From Polytrichum commune (Eukaryota > Streptophyta > Polytrichopsida > Polytrichales > Polytrichaceae), in NCBI GenBank assembly GCA_950295325.1, contig OX485805.1, positions 39,975,501 through 40,039,500 of the forward strand: a DNA stretch of 64,000 bases. The letters are read 5' to 3'. A program made the translations under genes and the position numbers. A model generated the notes under the pieces. It had not been told where the DNA came from and searched no databases. It worked only from the letters and a program-made list of their open reading frames with translations. Positions 1-12,900 of this stretch are shown here, piece by piece. Position 1 is the first letter of the stretch. Every line of letters starts with the position of its first letter.

Positions 1-1
1 A

Positions 2-2560
2 CTAGCGATTGCCGACATCAACCTTACCTCTGCTTTCCTTGAAGAAGTTAAGCACCATTGGGGTTCATTTTCGGTGCCTGAAATGCTACAAGAGAAACTT
101 CATCGTGTTGCTGTCAGTAATGTGGATGCAGAAGTCAAAGTTGGATGGCTCAAGCTGTGGAATGGCAATAGATTTGACAAAGATGTATTGCATTTTCCGA
201 AATCGCCCCTCTCTGATTCTGCACTTGATGATTGGTTATCAAAGTGTACATATTGGGCACAGTTGGAAAAAAATGCTATCGAAGAACTTCAAAGTATTCT
301 TTCATCTCCTCTTCAGTTGCCTGCAGATGTGCCTACTCTCTCCGAGTATATCCAAATCTGGAAGTTTGCGACTTTCAATTCAATATTCTATCGTAAATTC
401 CAAAGCGGAAAAGTTAAAAAACATAACGGTTGGGATGAGCAACCTAATATTGATCTTGCTATGAAACGTGTATTATACAGGTACAACCTAATCTTATTAT
501 TTTTTTGATTTTTTTGATTCCATTTGTCAAATTGTCATGAAATATTTGACTTACAATATTTTTGTGTGTAGGTATTTTCGATATGTTTTGATTCCACATA
601 AATGCGTTATAGGGGAACCTAATTTTTTCCAAATTGGCGTGAGACTGGTGCAGGAGATTCATACATGTTCACTACTGAGATTTGTTTGGATTGGTCGCTC
701 CCACACTATGAGGATTGTGGTTGGTATCTTGATTTTCCTAAGGATGCATGTCCGTCAAGTGAGAAGACAATCCGTCAGATAAATGATGCTAAAAATGTGG
801 ATCCGCATGATACTGCAATTTTGCAAGCACAAATTGTGCAGCTTAAACTTAGAGAGCCAAAACCAAAAGAGACAAAACATCGTAAGAGGAAACATGTCCC
901 TGAAACCAAAATACAAGGTCAATCGGAAATTTCACAACATGAAGAATTGCTTGTTATTTCCAATGATTTGGATAAGAATCCACTTGGAGGCGAAAGTTCA
1001 AAGTCTGGGTGCGATGTATTGGAATTTCATTACTCCAGCACCTATGACGCTATTCATCGTGTGCCAACAAATATTTTGAGAAAAGAGTTATTCATACTGA
1101 AGAACTTTCTCACGCTCTCGTTTGCTCGATCTACTGCTGTCAAGAACAAGTCTGAAGGGATGGATATAGGCCCTCCTGAGTGGATCTAATGGCGGGAATT
1201 TATTGAAAACGTAAGTATTATTGTTTTGGTATTTTCTCTAATGTTCTTACTTTCATTTGGGTTTTATTTTGTGTCTTATATTGTGATATATTGTGGTATT
1301 TCAGTTCAATGACAATCGCGAATTTCATGTCATGGGAAGTCCGACTCCCTTTGCCGTTGACTTGGTTTTTCTCCAATTTCCCGACGGTCTTGACTTCAAC
1401 CTCTCCAATAGACCTGCTGAAATTCTTCTTTGGAATAAATATGACAAGAACTTGATGGTTGCAAGAATGTCCTTGTGCAAGTCCATCTTGTCTGATGATG
1501 GCGTCCTCATAGTATTTTGTGCTATCGATATGCAAACCAAGAAGGTTTTGAATTCAACTTTACACAACGGCAACATGAAAGTTCTTAGGACTTTTATTTG
1601 CCTCAATTCGTACATGGTGTTCAAGGATCCGGAGTCTCCAACCTACACCGTAAGTATAACACATCACAATTATTTCTATTTAATTATTTTGGTGTTATTT
1701 GCATTGTATATAGTTTTAACACAATTTACATTTTTTTGTAGACTCCAGCATTTATGGCTTATGTCTTGGTAAAGAATTTTACTACCACAAAATCCACGAG
1801 ACAACCAAACTCCACTTTTTTTGGCACTGGATTGAAAAGAAAAAACTTGCTTTTCAATTTTGTGGATGAAAAAAACATGCTTCTTAAAAAATCAGGAAGA
1901 CCTTGGAGGGGGCCATATCAAAAATCGCCGCGTTTTTTTCAAGATCTTATTGAATTGTTTACACCATCGAATGGACGCGTTGTTGATTTGACATGTTCCA
2001 CTGGAGCTTCTATCCTAGCAACACGCGCATGTGGTAGACATCTTCTTGCATTTGAGGGTGATAATGACATGTTTGAGCACATATTGAAACCGCTTTTGGA
2101 AAACGTTTTGAAAGAGGGGTCATCTAAGGAGAATATACAAGATCTCACAAAAGAAGATGATGACCTCTCGGATGAGGAGATGCTTGAATTTGAGTGAGAG
2201 TAAGTTTTAATACAATAAATTTTTATTCAATTCATTCGTTTCATTCAATTCATTGGTTCATTTTTATTTCTTCATATTATTTACATGTTTCATCGATTTG
2301 ATTTCAGGAATACGATTGGAAAGAGGACATGTCTCCCGTTTTGGGCACATAGACAATTCCTACGAAGTCCAAGCCGTAGCCCGCATCTCCCATCATATGC
2401 CGAGAATGTTGCAATTGCAATGTTGAATCTCGAAGATTCGGATCCAAATGAAGAATCTTGCTATAGTTCCAAAATCAATTCGCAATGCAAAGGTGCTCGA
2501 ATATATATAGATGATGAGGCAAAAGATAGTTTCATGTCTAGTGCTACTACTGATGAATAA
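2..2560 (+). pseudogene. Broken spliced gene with C-terminal beta-class (N4/N6-type) DNA methyltransferase-like domain; 5' end outside window
   Basis: Five exons can be joined by good GT-AG sites: 2-480, 572-1210, 1305-1649, 1742-2193 and 2308-2560. The last protein-rich exons contain a block reading VVDLTCSTGASILATRACGR followed by LLAFEGD. This looks like the SAM-binding motif I of DNA methyltransferases (hydrophobic-D-x-x-x-G/S-x-G, then an acidic residue after the next strand). A segment near 1340-1400 (VDLVFLQFPDG) precedes it and sits where motif IV (DPPY-type) would lie, so the motif order would be that of a beta-class enzyme. The catalytic DPPY itself is not present. Breaks: the frame shifts by one base near 645-665, and a TAA at 1187-1189 lies in frame, 21 bases before a clean splice donor. 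Exon 4 has two possible donors; only the one at 2194 avoids the TGA at 2195. The N-terminal part (helical, Trp-rich) is not recognised. The domain is my inference from motifs; the exon structure and the breaks are visible. Confidence 0.55.
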
Positions 2561-2699
2561 ATTTTTGGACTTCATGTTGTTTATCCTTCTCAACCCTCTT
2601 ATTACTAAACCCTAAAATCATCATTTTTAAGGCCACAATTCCACGGTTATAGGATATTGGTGGCCCTATTACCAAAATTTTCATCTTCCTCACTGCTCA

Positions 2700-2757
2700 T
2701 AAGTTACCGCTCATCGCTCACCGCTCATTGCTCACCGCTCATTGCTCACCGCTCATA
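2700..2757. repeat. Short tandem repeat, about 14-bp unit
   Basis: About four imperfect copies of a unit like GCTCACCGCTCATT follow one another. It lies between the methyltransferase-like pseudogene and the LINE remnant and has no evident function. Confidence 0.8.
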
Positions 2758-2855
2758 AGATAGCACTCCCCCTCTAGTCACCGAGGAAGCAAAAAACTCG
2801 ATCTTAGAGCACAACCTACTCCACAACCATGAGAAACTCAAGATTAGTGTAACAT

Positions 2856-3716
2856 ATGACCAAGACGCTGGCAACCCGTATTAGCAGAACATTAGTTGTC
2901 AACAACCTCCCCCAAAAGGAGTCCCAATTTGCCATAGTGAGAACCATCAAGAAGATATTTGGCGAAGACATCGTTGGAGTGAGCTTCAGACACACCCCCA
3001 AGTGAGGAGGATAGACAAGCCGGATGGTGCCACATACAATGTCTCAACACCGCGGTCTACACCAAGTGGTTAAACAAATCCGCCTTCATCCTCGAGAGGC
3101 GTGTCAACTTCACACCTCACCGCAGAATCATTGACGGTATGAACCAAATCAAACCGCCATTTGCATAGTTCAAGCTCCAATCAGAGAGGTGATTGCACAA
3201 AAATCCAAGCAATGCATAACTTTGCACTCACCAACCCACCGATCACTAAGAAGAGCTTCAACCAAACAATACAAGCTTGGGAGGAGAAGTTTGATGGAAA
3301 CTTTGCCATGATGATGTCTACAATCAACCTCAACACGGAAAAATGCGTGGAGACGACAGCTGACACACTCAAAGTTCAAACTACAGGCATTGCTACGGCT
3401 ATGAGAACAACGGCTATGGAGTTCCAACTCTCCGACCAACGCCTACAAATTATAGCACAATCTTTGACCACCACCCTCCCAAGCCTTCCGGCCCACAACC
3501 ACTTAACTGCCAACCTGTCAATGCACAATGGAAGAACATTCCCTCAATTCCAAGCCCCTCCGGGCTTCCACAACCCACCACCAACCAACAATAATAACCA
3601 AGGCTACAATATATATAGTGAAATAGATCCCTCAGAGGCTCACATCAATGATTTATTCTACTTACTTTGTGTACTATCCATATCTATATCAATAAAGAGT
3701 TCAAACTTTTTCCAGT
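2856..3716 (+). pseudogene. LINE ORF1-like fragment with RRM-type start
   Basis: An ATG at 2856 opens a 49-codon reading frame whose sequence TLVVNNLPQKESQFAIV is typical of an RRM-like first strand and helix in plant LINE ORF1 proteins. It stops at 3003, and the continuation is found in shifted frames: a stretch containing CLNTAVYTKWLNKS and RRVNFTPHRR at about 3040-3135, then the 185-codon frame ending at 3718. The last part is hydrophilic, then rich in Pro and Asn. RRM-type ORF1 proteins bind RNA in the retrotransposition particle; that role is known for the family and not shown here. At least two frameshifts make it non-functional. Confidence 0.5.
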
Positions 3717-4070
3717 GATTCTTATCATCTTCCCAAAATGTATGCTACCAAAAAACACAATTACCCATGCCTAAACAAAACCACATCAACATATTGATAA
3801 AACAAACATATGCACCTAACCTCCATCCCAAACCCAATAACGTCCTCCAAAATCATATTTACCTCAAATGCATATTCCACGTTGTCATACTAATAAGTAT
3901 TTTTCATACCTCACACAAACATCCAACAACTACAAAGATCCTCAAAACCAACATCATACAATGGGAAACACACACCATGGAAATACCACCTATTACCAAG
4001 ATCGTCCCCTGGCCCAAATACACGACAACATGGGAACCTACCAAACCGTTATACCACTTGAAAAATTAAC

Positions 4071-5640
4071 ATGGCTCCCTCCTCACCTATACAAGACTTT
4101 GCCATTAAAATTCTCCTCCTCATTAACCGATACATCGAACCACTTCCAAGACATGAACCATCCATTGCCCCCCTCATCCATTACCATCACACATTTCCAT
4201 CATCAATTCTAGACAAACTCATACAAATCTTCCAAATCACACACTCATATTTCTCCAGTCCACTCACACGTCCCATGCAATTATCACATTACGACTTCCC
4301 ATATGAAAGAGATGTAATCTTTGACTCACTAGGCCCAACCTTCTCCACTCAAGGGAAAGGATGTGGGTACGCCCATATAACAACCCTAGACCTACGTCCA
4401 AAATTGATGGAATGGGCAAAACTAGCCACACACACAAATCACAACTCCACTACAATTATTACAATCACACATGATGATTAGACAAAAAAACCCAACCAAC
4501 CCACTTCAACAACCATATGGAACTCCTATACTTACCATCCCACCCCTCATTTTACAATATACGGAACATTGCCCTTCCCCGCATACTACAACAACAAAGA
4601 ACCCTACTCAGTGCTCACCTCTATTCTAATACTCCCCCCCCCCCCAAACCAACCGTAACATCAATCCTCCCCCTACGCTTCCCACCCGCCCAATCCTACT
4701 ATACATGTGGCTCATTCACACCATCGGATGAAGAAGGAAAATGCAATATCACAAGAGCCGAAGTTTTCAATGGACCACTACAAGTCAATATTGTTGCTTG
4801 CCTACCCAGACACCCCAATATTCTCATAGTAGAGCTATATGCACTCATGATCACCACAAAACACACCAAAACACTCCCAACATATACATTCATATTCACA
4901 GATAGCCTCAACAACATATATATTCTCCTCAACCACATAAGAAACCCATCCTCCCAAGATAAACTCCTCATAACTGGAATCGTAAATGCGCTAAAAACTT
5001 CCCACCACAATATCACCATTCATAGAGTCAAAGCCCACACAAACATCGTTGGAAATGACAAGGTTGTGAAATTGGCCAAACAAGGATTAGAACAACCCCA
5101 CATTGTAGAATCCCCTTTCCACCTCATCGGCCATCAGACACCGTACTGGCCATCTATCACCCCGACATCCACACAACATGGCAGCTCAATCTGCAACCTC
5201 CAAAACTATATAGAAAAAGAGTATGTAAGCTCACCCATCTCCCATGCATTTGTCTATATATTATGCATCTTAGGAGCCCCACCTACAGATAAACCACCCT
5301 TCACACCCAACACAAACCTCAAAGTACAAATAATTGAATTCTCTTACTATATTGATAGATTCCCCATAGAAGTCACCAACCGAAAACTTGGTAAATATGC
5401 CATTCTCCCTCCCACTCCTATCCCAACTAGGATGGATTGTACTACCACCCATTATAATTACGGCATGAATAAGGGGCACTATACATACAACAACCATTAA
5501 ACTCCTTCAAGACCTACAAATCCCCAACCCCAAAATTCATTAACTAATGGAATCCTTCTCCCAAATTGCTATAAGGTACCTAACACACAATATCCTAAAC
5601 AAGAGGAAATTAGAAAAGAAACAAGCCCCACTCCCACTTG
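4071..5640 (+). pseudogene. LINE ORF2 C-terminal part: unassigned conserved block, RNase H, and C-terminal tail
   Basis: The first block, 4071-4481, contains YFSSPLTRPMQLSHYDFPYE, then GKGCGYAH and WAKLAT; it is coherent protein but I cannot assign it. A TAG at 4479-4481 stops it and the frame plainly continues beyond it. After a C run the frame 4517-5500 gives an RNase H domain: YTCGSF, where the family has an Asp in YTDGS; VELYAL for the Glu strand; FIFTDSLN for the second Asp; and VKAHTNIVGNDKVVKLA for the His loop and last Asp. The first catalytic Asp is replaced by Cys. The tail VQIIEFSYYIDRFP and the following Lys-rich end at about 5560-5640 are shared with the fragment at 57.3-58.2 kb. 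Confidence 0.6.
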
Positions 5641-5842
5641 ACTAAACACACTTACTAACACTAAAATCCAATTCTAACATATACCACATAGCCCTAACAA
5701 TAACCACACGGTCCACCTATGAAAATAGGCACTAAGATGCCACCACTCTCATGCTCACACATACATGTGTGGGAGGCAATGAACGGACATCGCATGTTAG
5801 GGTAAAAGACATTGACGTTCCTTTTTCTTTCTTGTAAGGTAG

Positions 5843-6195
5843 ATGGGTCTTAAAAGACTACTTTTTTTAAAAGTAGCCCACTTCTCCAAGGATATGTAAC
5901 ACGAGGTTACTACAATCCAATCGAGGTTGTAGCCACTTTCCTCATCATTTTGGAGCTCATGCAAATATATGGCTCATTATCAAAGTGAAGATACTCATGC
6001 TCCTTAAATGATCATATAAATTCCCCCACTTGTGAAGACTACTAAACCTAGAATGGTTATCATGCTTTTAGCACACAATCTGATCTCTTTTAAACACATG
6101 TCTTTCTAGTATCCATTCTTGGAGCCACCCCAAACCACATATATACCACTCAAATATTGGTGTCCTAATAAGAAATGTAGCCAAATAAGGGTTGT
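5843..6195. repeat. Dispersed repeat, copy 1 of at least 4
   Basis: This stretch shares long imperfect blocks with 7112-7470, 7768-8150 and 46690-47465. Landmarks are 'tcaaagtgaaga', 'tgatcatataa', 'caatctgatctcttttaaac' and 'ccactcaaatattggtgtcc'. All four copies lie in the same orientation. No protein or RNA gene is seen in it and its terminal structure is unclear. Bases 6195-6945 downstream hold nothing I recognise apart from the probable 3' flank of the ABC1K gene. Confidence 0.75.
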
Positions 6196-6945
6196 CTACC
6201 TTATGGGAAGAAATCATGGCTAACAAATGCTTAATTTTCTAGCAAGGTCCAAGAGAAGTTCAGGCCACGAAAAAAGAAAGTCCTCATAAGCTTTTGGGGA
6301 TTGAAAAAGCGCTCTTCACTTCCCATACTCATGACAGCGTATAACTAAGGACATCTCAAAAGGTGACACTTCATTCAAGAAAGATGAGCCTTGGTTAAGT
6401 TGTGCTACAAAGAAGAAAGATGAAAACTCATATGCCGCACTCAATAATAAAACACAAGTCAGCAGGAACTAAAAAGACACAAGTATGAGCTGCATTCAAG
6501 CCAAACATTGTGTCGTGTAAATTACCAGGCTGCACCCAAATCTGCTCAACAGCCTGTATTGGGGGAATGTTTTGAGAGTTACATAATTCACTAGTCGCGT
6601 ATATGTTGCCACAGATAATTCAGTTCCAAAGTTGGAAGTCAAAACTCTCAAAAAGATGATGGCGTGGAACAATTAAACTATGGGAGCAATACCCTCTTCT
6701 AACCTTATATCCTGACACTAGTATCCTGATAAATTTGACATGGTTTCTTGATGAACAACGTGCAGGACAGATTTCTAATGGTTGCAATTTGAGGATGGGC
6801 AGTCACTTAATATTGGAACTGGTTCCCTCTTCGTAAATGCTCTTCTCTGGTTCATATGGAGAGGAGAGGAGAAAAGTTTCTGGATAGAATTCTGGGGTTC
6901 GTACAATTGTAAGGATAGAATACAAAGAGTCATTACGAGACTCAT

Positions 6946-9900
6946 CTATGCCGTGCCTGTAATGAGCTTCTCTTGCTTGTCCAATTTCTTCACCTTCAAA
7001 ATTCCAATCAGTACCTGGAGGCCAAAGAGGGCACTGCCTGTAAATGCTGCCATGGCTGGTACCTGTGGATCCAACAAACAGCAAAATAAAATGAGAAACG
7101 CAGGTGATGTCAGTGGGCCTAAAATGGACAAGGTTGACTGTGCACCCACTTCTCCGAGAATTTTAAAAATCAGGTTAGCACAAGATGATTAGCAAGTCCG
7201 AATTGAGGCCGTAGCATTTTCCTCATTTAGAGTTCATATGGACATCTTATCCATTATCAAAGTAAAAATTCTCTTCCTCCTAGAATGGTCATATAAGTGC
7301 CCCCAATTATCCTGACTATTGAGCCTATAATAGTAAACAAATTTGGAGCACAAAATCCAATCTCATTTAAACACATGTAATTTTGGTGTCCACTCTTAGA
7401 TCCACACCTGAGCACACCCCACTCAAATGTAGGTGTCTGATTAAGATAAGTGACTGACATGTGCCTGCTTAACTTAATTTGCGAAGAGTGCTTCTCTTTG
7501 CTGCAATTGTATGCAGACACAGATGCATATAATGGGACCAGCTACTCAGAAACTCAATGGTTCAATGCATGTTGTACTCTCAAAGTGTGTACTCACCCTA
7601 ATTGTACTGAGGTGAAGCATAGTTGCCATTTGTAGGCACGTAGCTGCAAGAATAGCCTGCAATACTCAAAAGAGTCCAATCATCAGACACCAAGCAACTG
7701 GACCTCACCACTCAAATTCCAAACTATGTTGAGTTTCTAAGTGTAACATTCCCCACTGAAGTTAAACCAACCAAGTGTAAGTGGGCCTAAAACGGACACT
7801 TTTAGCTCTGCACACATGTCTCTTGGGGTATTAAACATGCAATTTGTGCATAATGATAGGAAATCCAAATTAAGGCCATAGCCATTTTCCCCCATATTCC
7901 TCATCCCTTTCAGATCTCATGTGAATATCTCATTCATTGTCAAAGTAAAGAATTTCTTTCTTCTCACATGATCATATAGGTTCCCCCCATTATGTTGACT
8001 ATTCAACCTATAATGGTTAAAAGATATTAAGCACATAGTCCAATCTCTTTTAGACACAGGATGTCGTTTTCATGTCTGTTCTTAAATCCACACAGAGCCA
8101 CATACCACTTAAATATAGGTGTCCAATTAAGGTAACTAAACAAATTAGAACCACTTACCTCGTATGCTACAGTGCAGAGAAGCCTAGTGCCATGTTTCTC
8201 AAACAATTACTTTTCAAGTATCTCAGTGTGAGAATGGAACAGAAAATGCTACATAGTCCTTGAGTAGATTTCTCAGATTAAGTGCTTTTAAAAGAGAGAT
8301 GTTTGATGTTCCTAGTTTATTACCTGAGCAATTGTCTGCTGCATCGTGGCAACTCGTTTAAAAGCTCGTTCAGATTCCAATGTGCGTACCCTCAGCTTCA
8401 AGTCACCTTGCTCCTGTGCAGCAGAACAAATTGAAATTCAGTGACTTAATTCCTGCATTCCCTCAGTACCTCCAAAAGCACAAATGTCAATTTAAATCAG
8501 GAACAGCGATCAGCTTCAGGGTAGAGGCAGTATTGGAAAACAGCCTCACCAGACGTTGGATCATGTTAGCTATCTTCTCAACACGGTCTGATTGTCGAAA
8601 CACATTGTTGAAAGCTTGTGCTTGTCTGTCCCATCGTTTTTGCAAATCCTTCACAAACATAAAATGCAGTACACTATATTAGAGAGAAACATCTACTGCA
8701 GCCTATATATGGACAACTATGGACAACTGTAATGGAGACTTGCTTCTATTTCCTTACGAGAGAATCGATGACTCTGATGTTGCCACCAAATTGAAATATA
8801 GTGTTGCTTCATCTTCAAGTTGGTTTGATTCTATATCTAATCCCAAAACGGGCATCACGAGAATTAGAGGGACCTCAAAGACTACTGCCTCCTTTCAAAG
8901 TGAACACCTTGAACGGGAGTGGACAAGCCAGCCTGCACCTATCTTCCATATCGACAAGCCCTTAGATTCCCACAAGGTTGGTTGAACTATGATTGGGTGG
9001 ACTATAGTGGTAGGGTGGATGCGAATATCAAGTGTCAGGAAGGTCACCCATCCTAGCACTATTTCGACCTTTGGCAGCTTAACCTCAGGGTTTCCAGGGG
9101 ATCCAGATTAAAGCCTCAGGATTAAGGCACCCTTTGTTGATGTTAGATATCAATTATCAATGACGCAAATGAGTGTGGTGATCTGAATTACCTTGATTAC
9201 TACTTCAACACCAGCCTCTCGAAACCTGAGAAGCTCCAAAGCATATCTACACACAAAGAAATTATTACCACAGGGGCTCTCAGGAGAATGTTCACAACTA
9301 AGAAATAACACGTGCATGACATTGGAAGTCTACAAATTTAAATTTTCATACAAATTTTTGAAAACGAAGGTTTAGAACACAGGAAAGTTATGTAGCAAAT
9401 AAAACTACACGAAAAAGTGGCAAAGGTCTATAGACTTACGGTTTTGCAATTTCCGAAATATCAAATCGAGGATCTAATCCTTTCCCGATACCATCCAACA
9501 CTGCAAACCACAAAAACAAAGTCTTAATGCCAAGAACAGAAGGGAAAAAAAAACATATTACTGTCAAGAAGTTTGTTTTCAACAACAAGAACATTACAAT
9601 CTCAAGTGAAAGGATATTTGCAATACCTGAAAATGCTCGTACTACAAAAGTAAAGGTTGCTGGAAATCTGAAGGGCTGGTCTGCTCCAATCGACAACAGA
9701 TCCTCTCCTGCAACAACACAACAGCTAAAATTTCAGTCCACCGAAGGTCCCTGCCTGAACATACTCACTTATGTGTAGATATCCAATTTTGCAATTGCAT
9801 GTTTGAAATCTAATTAAAAACCCTTCTAAAATCCATAATAATAATCTAAACTCCAGAAAGTGCAAGCTTGTGCCATCTCAATTAATATTGTTAATATGAT

Positions 9901-12900
9901 TTTGTACAAAACTTCCACATAAAATGAATTGCCAAAAGTGTCGCACAATAGCCATACATGACCATTCTTTTACAAGATTAGAAGGGGTCCACAATCATAT
10001 CTTAGCCACAGCTTATGCCTATCCATCTAGAAAATCAACAGCTCAATAGAATACATTGATGGGCTTTAATATGTGTCAGTTGCATTCAAGAAGATGCAAC
10101 AGGCAGTTGATGCAAAGCTCACCAATGGCTGCCAGTCGCAACTTTTTCTTCTCTAATTTCTCCTCCTTTGTGAGTTGTTTCTTAAAACCCAATCTCTTTG
10201 CTTCTGCTTCTTCTCTCTCCTTTTCTGCACGCTGTGCCGCTAATCGTTCCTCAAAACTGCTTTCAAGAACACTAAGAATTAGCACAATTGTCAAATAACG
10301 TAAGCAAGAATGCTATCAGATGAGTGACAACACTAACCTGTTGAGAAAGAACTGAGCTGTACGTCGTACAGCAGTAAGATCACCAGTAGGCACTAGCACC
10401 CCCATTTGAACCATAGCTTGCAAAACCTGCAGGAAAATAAGCACACATGATTATCACCAACTCTCTGGTATGCTGCCTGTTCTAACGGCAAGTGATCTAC
10501 AGCAAACTAGAACCCAGCAATCTATTGCTTAAATGGTGTTCTACACTTGAGAAAATATGTCAGACTTTTATTCTGTTTAGAAAACTACTTGATATAGATT
10601 TATATCTCTATCTGCCAGTATTCCAACAGTCTGCCACTAAGAACACAATAGAGAACCTCAACAGGACAGAGAGGTTGTCATTCATCAAGCTATGATCTGC
10701 AGTGCCCAGAAGGAATAAAGAGGTCATGCACAAACCTTGTCAGGGTCCTTCTCATATACACCATAGAAAGCTTCCAGAAGCCCTTCTCTAATATTGGGGC
10801 TAATGCTGCATTCAATGAACATTGAGATTTAGATAGGCATCACTGCATGTCATAAAAAAAGGCACTGCTTCATCACTTGCAAATAAACATGCGAACAAGT
10901 TAAAGAGATAAGTACCACCTATTGTAAACAGGAATCCTGATTATACAAGCACATCAAATGAGAAACTCCATGCAAGTCGGTACACATTTTACCTGCCCAT
11001 CATTCCAAAATCGTAGAAGATCAACCGCCCACCATTGGCATCATCAACTGCAATATTTCCTGGGTGCTGCACAAGTACATAATTTCAGTGAAGAAAGGTG
11101 TCAGGCGATGCTTGAAAATCAACCGCTCTTTGTGCTTCATAGCAGGGGTCTACCTTCAAGACCAGTTGTGGGGAAATAATTTGCTGTATCTTCCTTTGAA
11201 ATACCTTGGGTCTGACTAGAGGTTCTGATCTTTGGGCTAAGTAACGGTACTCAGAGAATTTGTTCGTGTCTGGAAAAAGCTGGACTACCCTTGAATGATA
11301 AGACCTCTTGCATTCTGATAACCAGTGGTTGTTTCATATTATCTTGCTATCAGACTATCTCTTGCAAACAAAGAGGTTTCTAAATGTAAATGCAGACGTT
11401 AAGATGACCTCCTCTCAATTTTTTCATGTATATGATTTGATGCCTTTGCCTTCAAGTACACATGGCCTAGCAACATGCGCTACGAACCGGGAATGATAAA
11501 AGTAAGACATCACATACCGGGTCTGCATGAAAAAATCCATGCCGCAAAATCTGCTCCAAATAAGATTCCACTGCATATCTAGCTAACCTGCAATGCAGAA
11601 ATACTGAAATGAGCTGCTGAGACAAATAATCTGACCAGCATCCAGACACCCCTTAAAGACAACTTTCACAATGTTTCAAACACAGATGACACATTGTATT
11701 TTCAATATATGCGACTTCTTCTGAATGTCATCATTAATACAGAAATATTAATTGGAAAATGATATGTCAACTTTATTCTTGACAATGCTAATAGAACACA
11801 GGACATTGTTTGGACTAAAGAAATTTGAAAATGTTTACCTTTGTCGATCAACTCCAAGCTCATCCAAAGCAGCAATCCGATTGATCTTGATTCCAGGAAC
11901 ATATTCCATTGTAAGAATCTGCTCTCGTCTCAAACAACACACATATTGCAGATAGTGAGAACATGTTCATTTGTCTAGCCAACCTCAAATCTCCAATGTT
12001 ATAAGATTGCATCACTAATTCCCCATTATTATCCTGCAGTGAGTGGCAACAAGAGGCATGTTGCACTTCTAATCCTTAATCATATTGACCCAGTTGCCGA
12101 TGCAAACCTGAGGTGTGCTATACTTCCAATATATTCCTGGAACCTTCACATAGTCCAAGTCCTTGAAGTTCTCTGCAAATTTCTCAGCATTTGCACCTTC
12201 TTTGCTGTAATCAATTTCCTGATATAGCACCCACCGTATTAGTACATTTGCCTGAAGTGATTGAACCACAGACCATGCTACAATATAAGTATGTCTAGCT
12301 ATTGAACCCATCCAAGAAGGTAGCAAAACGAGCCTATGTTGTTCCAAACACGACCTAGAGATGGTCTCCTTCCATATGATGAGCAATTTAAAGGAGAGCT
12401 TTTAATTCAGTATATATAATATTGCATTCTTCATGAAAAGCTTAGCTGAACCTCATGTGAAGTTTGGTGTATATATATATGTGTGTGTGTGTGTGTACCT
12501 CATACAGTACAGATGCACATTCATCATATATTGCCACCCAGTCTCTCTTTGCTCCATCTGACTTTGGATCCAATTTCTGTAAATTCTGTGCTATCACCTG
12601 GCAGACACCAACACAGCAAGCCCCACAGAGAAGGTTCAGCATAATGGTTGTGCAATACGATAATGACTAACATTGAGTAATGTTCTCTTAATAGAAAGAG
12701 AAACTAGGAAACAAGAAGTAAATATACCTATATCACTTTCCACATATGAGAGCCTGAATTTACCTAGTCACAGCTAAGCATAGAGGATTCATTTAATTTG
12801 TGCAAATGTATTCATCCTTACTTACTGGCACATTAAGCAAATATTGCATATGATTTTGTGATCCAACACAACTATGTAAGATACCACTAGTAACACAAAA

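Larger units (their letters stand above)
2856..5640 (+). mobile_element. LINE retrotransposon remnant: RRM-type ORF1, then C-terminal ORF2 with RNase H, no RT
   Basis: The element is read on the plus strand in several frames. ORF1 pieces run from 2856 to about 3716. An ORF2 C-terminal part runs from about 4070 to 5640 and includes an RNase H domain and a conserved tail. Nothing resembling the endonuclease or the reverse-transcriptase fingers/palm is found between 3717 and 4070, so the RT core is deleted or beyond recognition. Frames change at several points, including a run of C at 4637-4647. The tail, around 5310-5560, is similar to a second plus-strand fragment at 57300-58210, so the window has two members of one LINE lineage. 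Identification as a LINE rests on the RRM-plus-RNase-H combination and this tail. Confidence 0.65.

Noticed and set aside
2700-2757. Possible CRISPR-like array
   Set aside because: The unit is about 14 bp without unique spacers; a simple tandem repeat in a plant genome.
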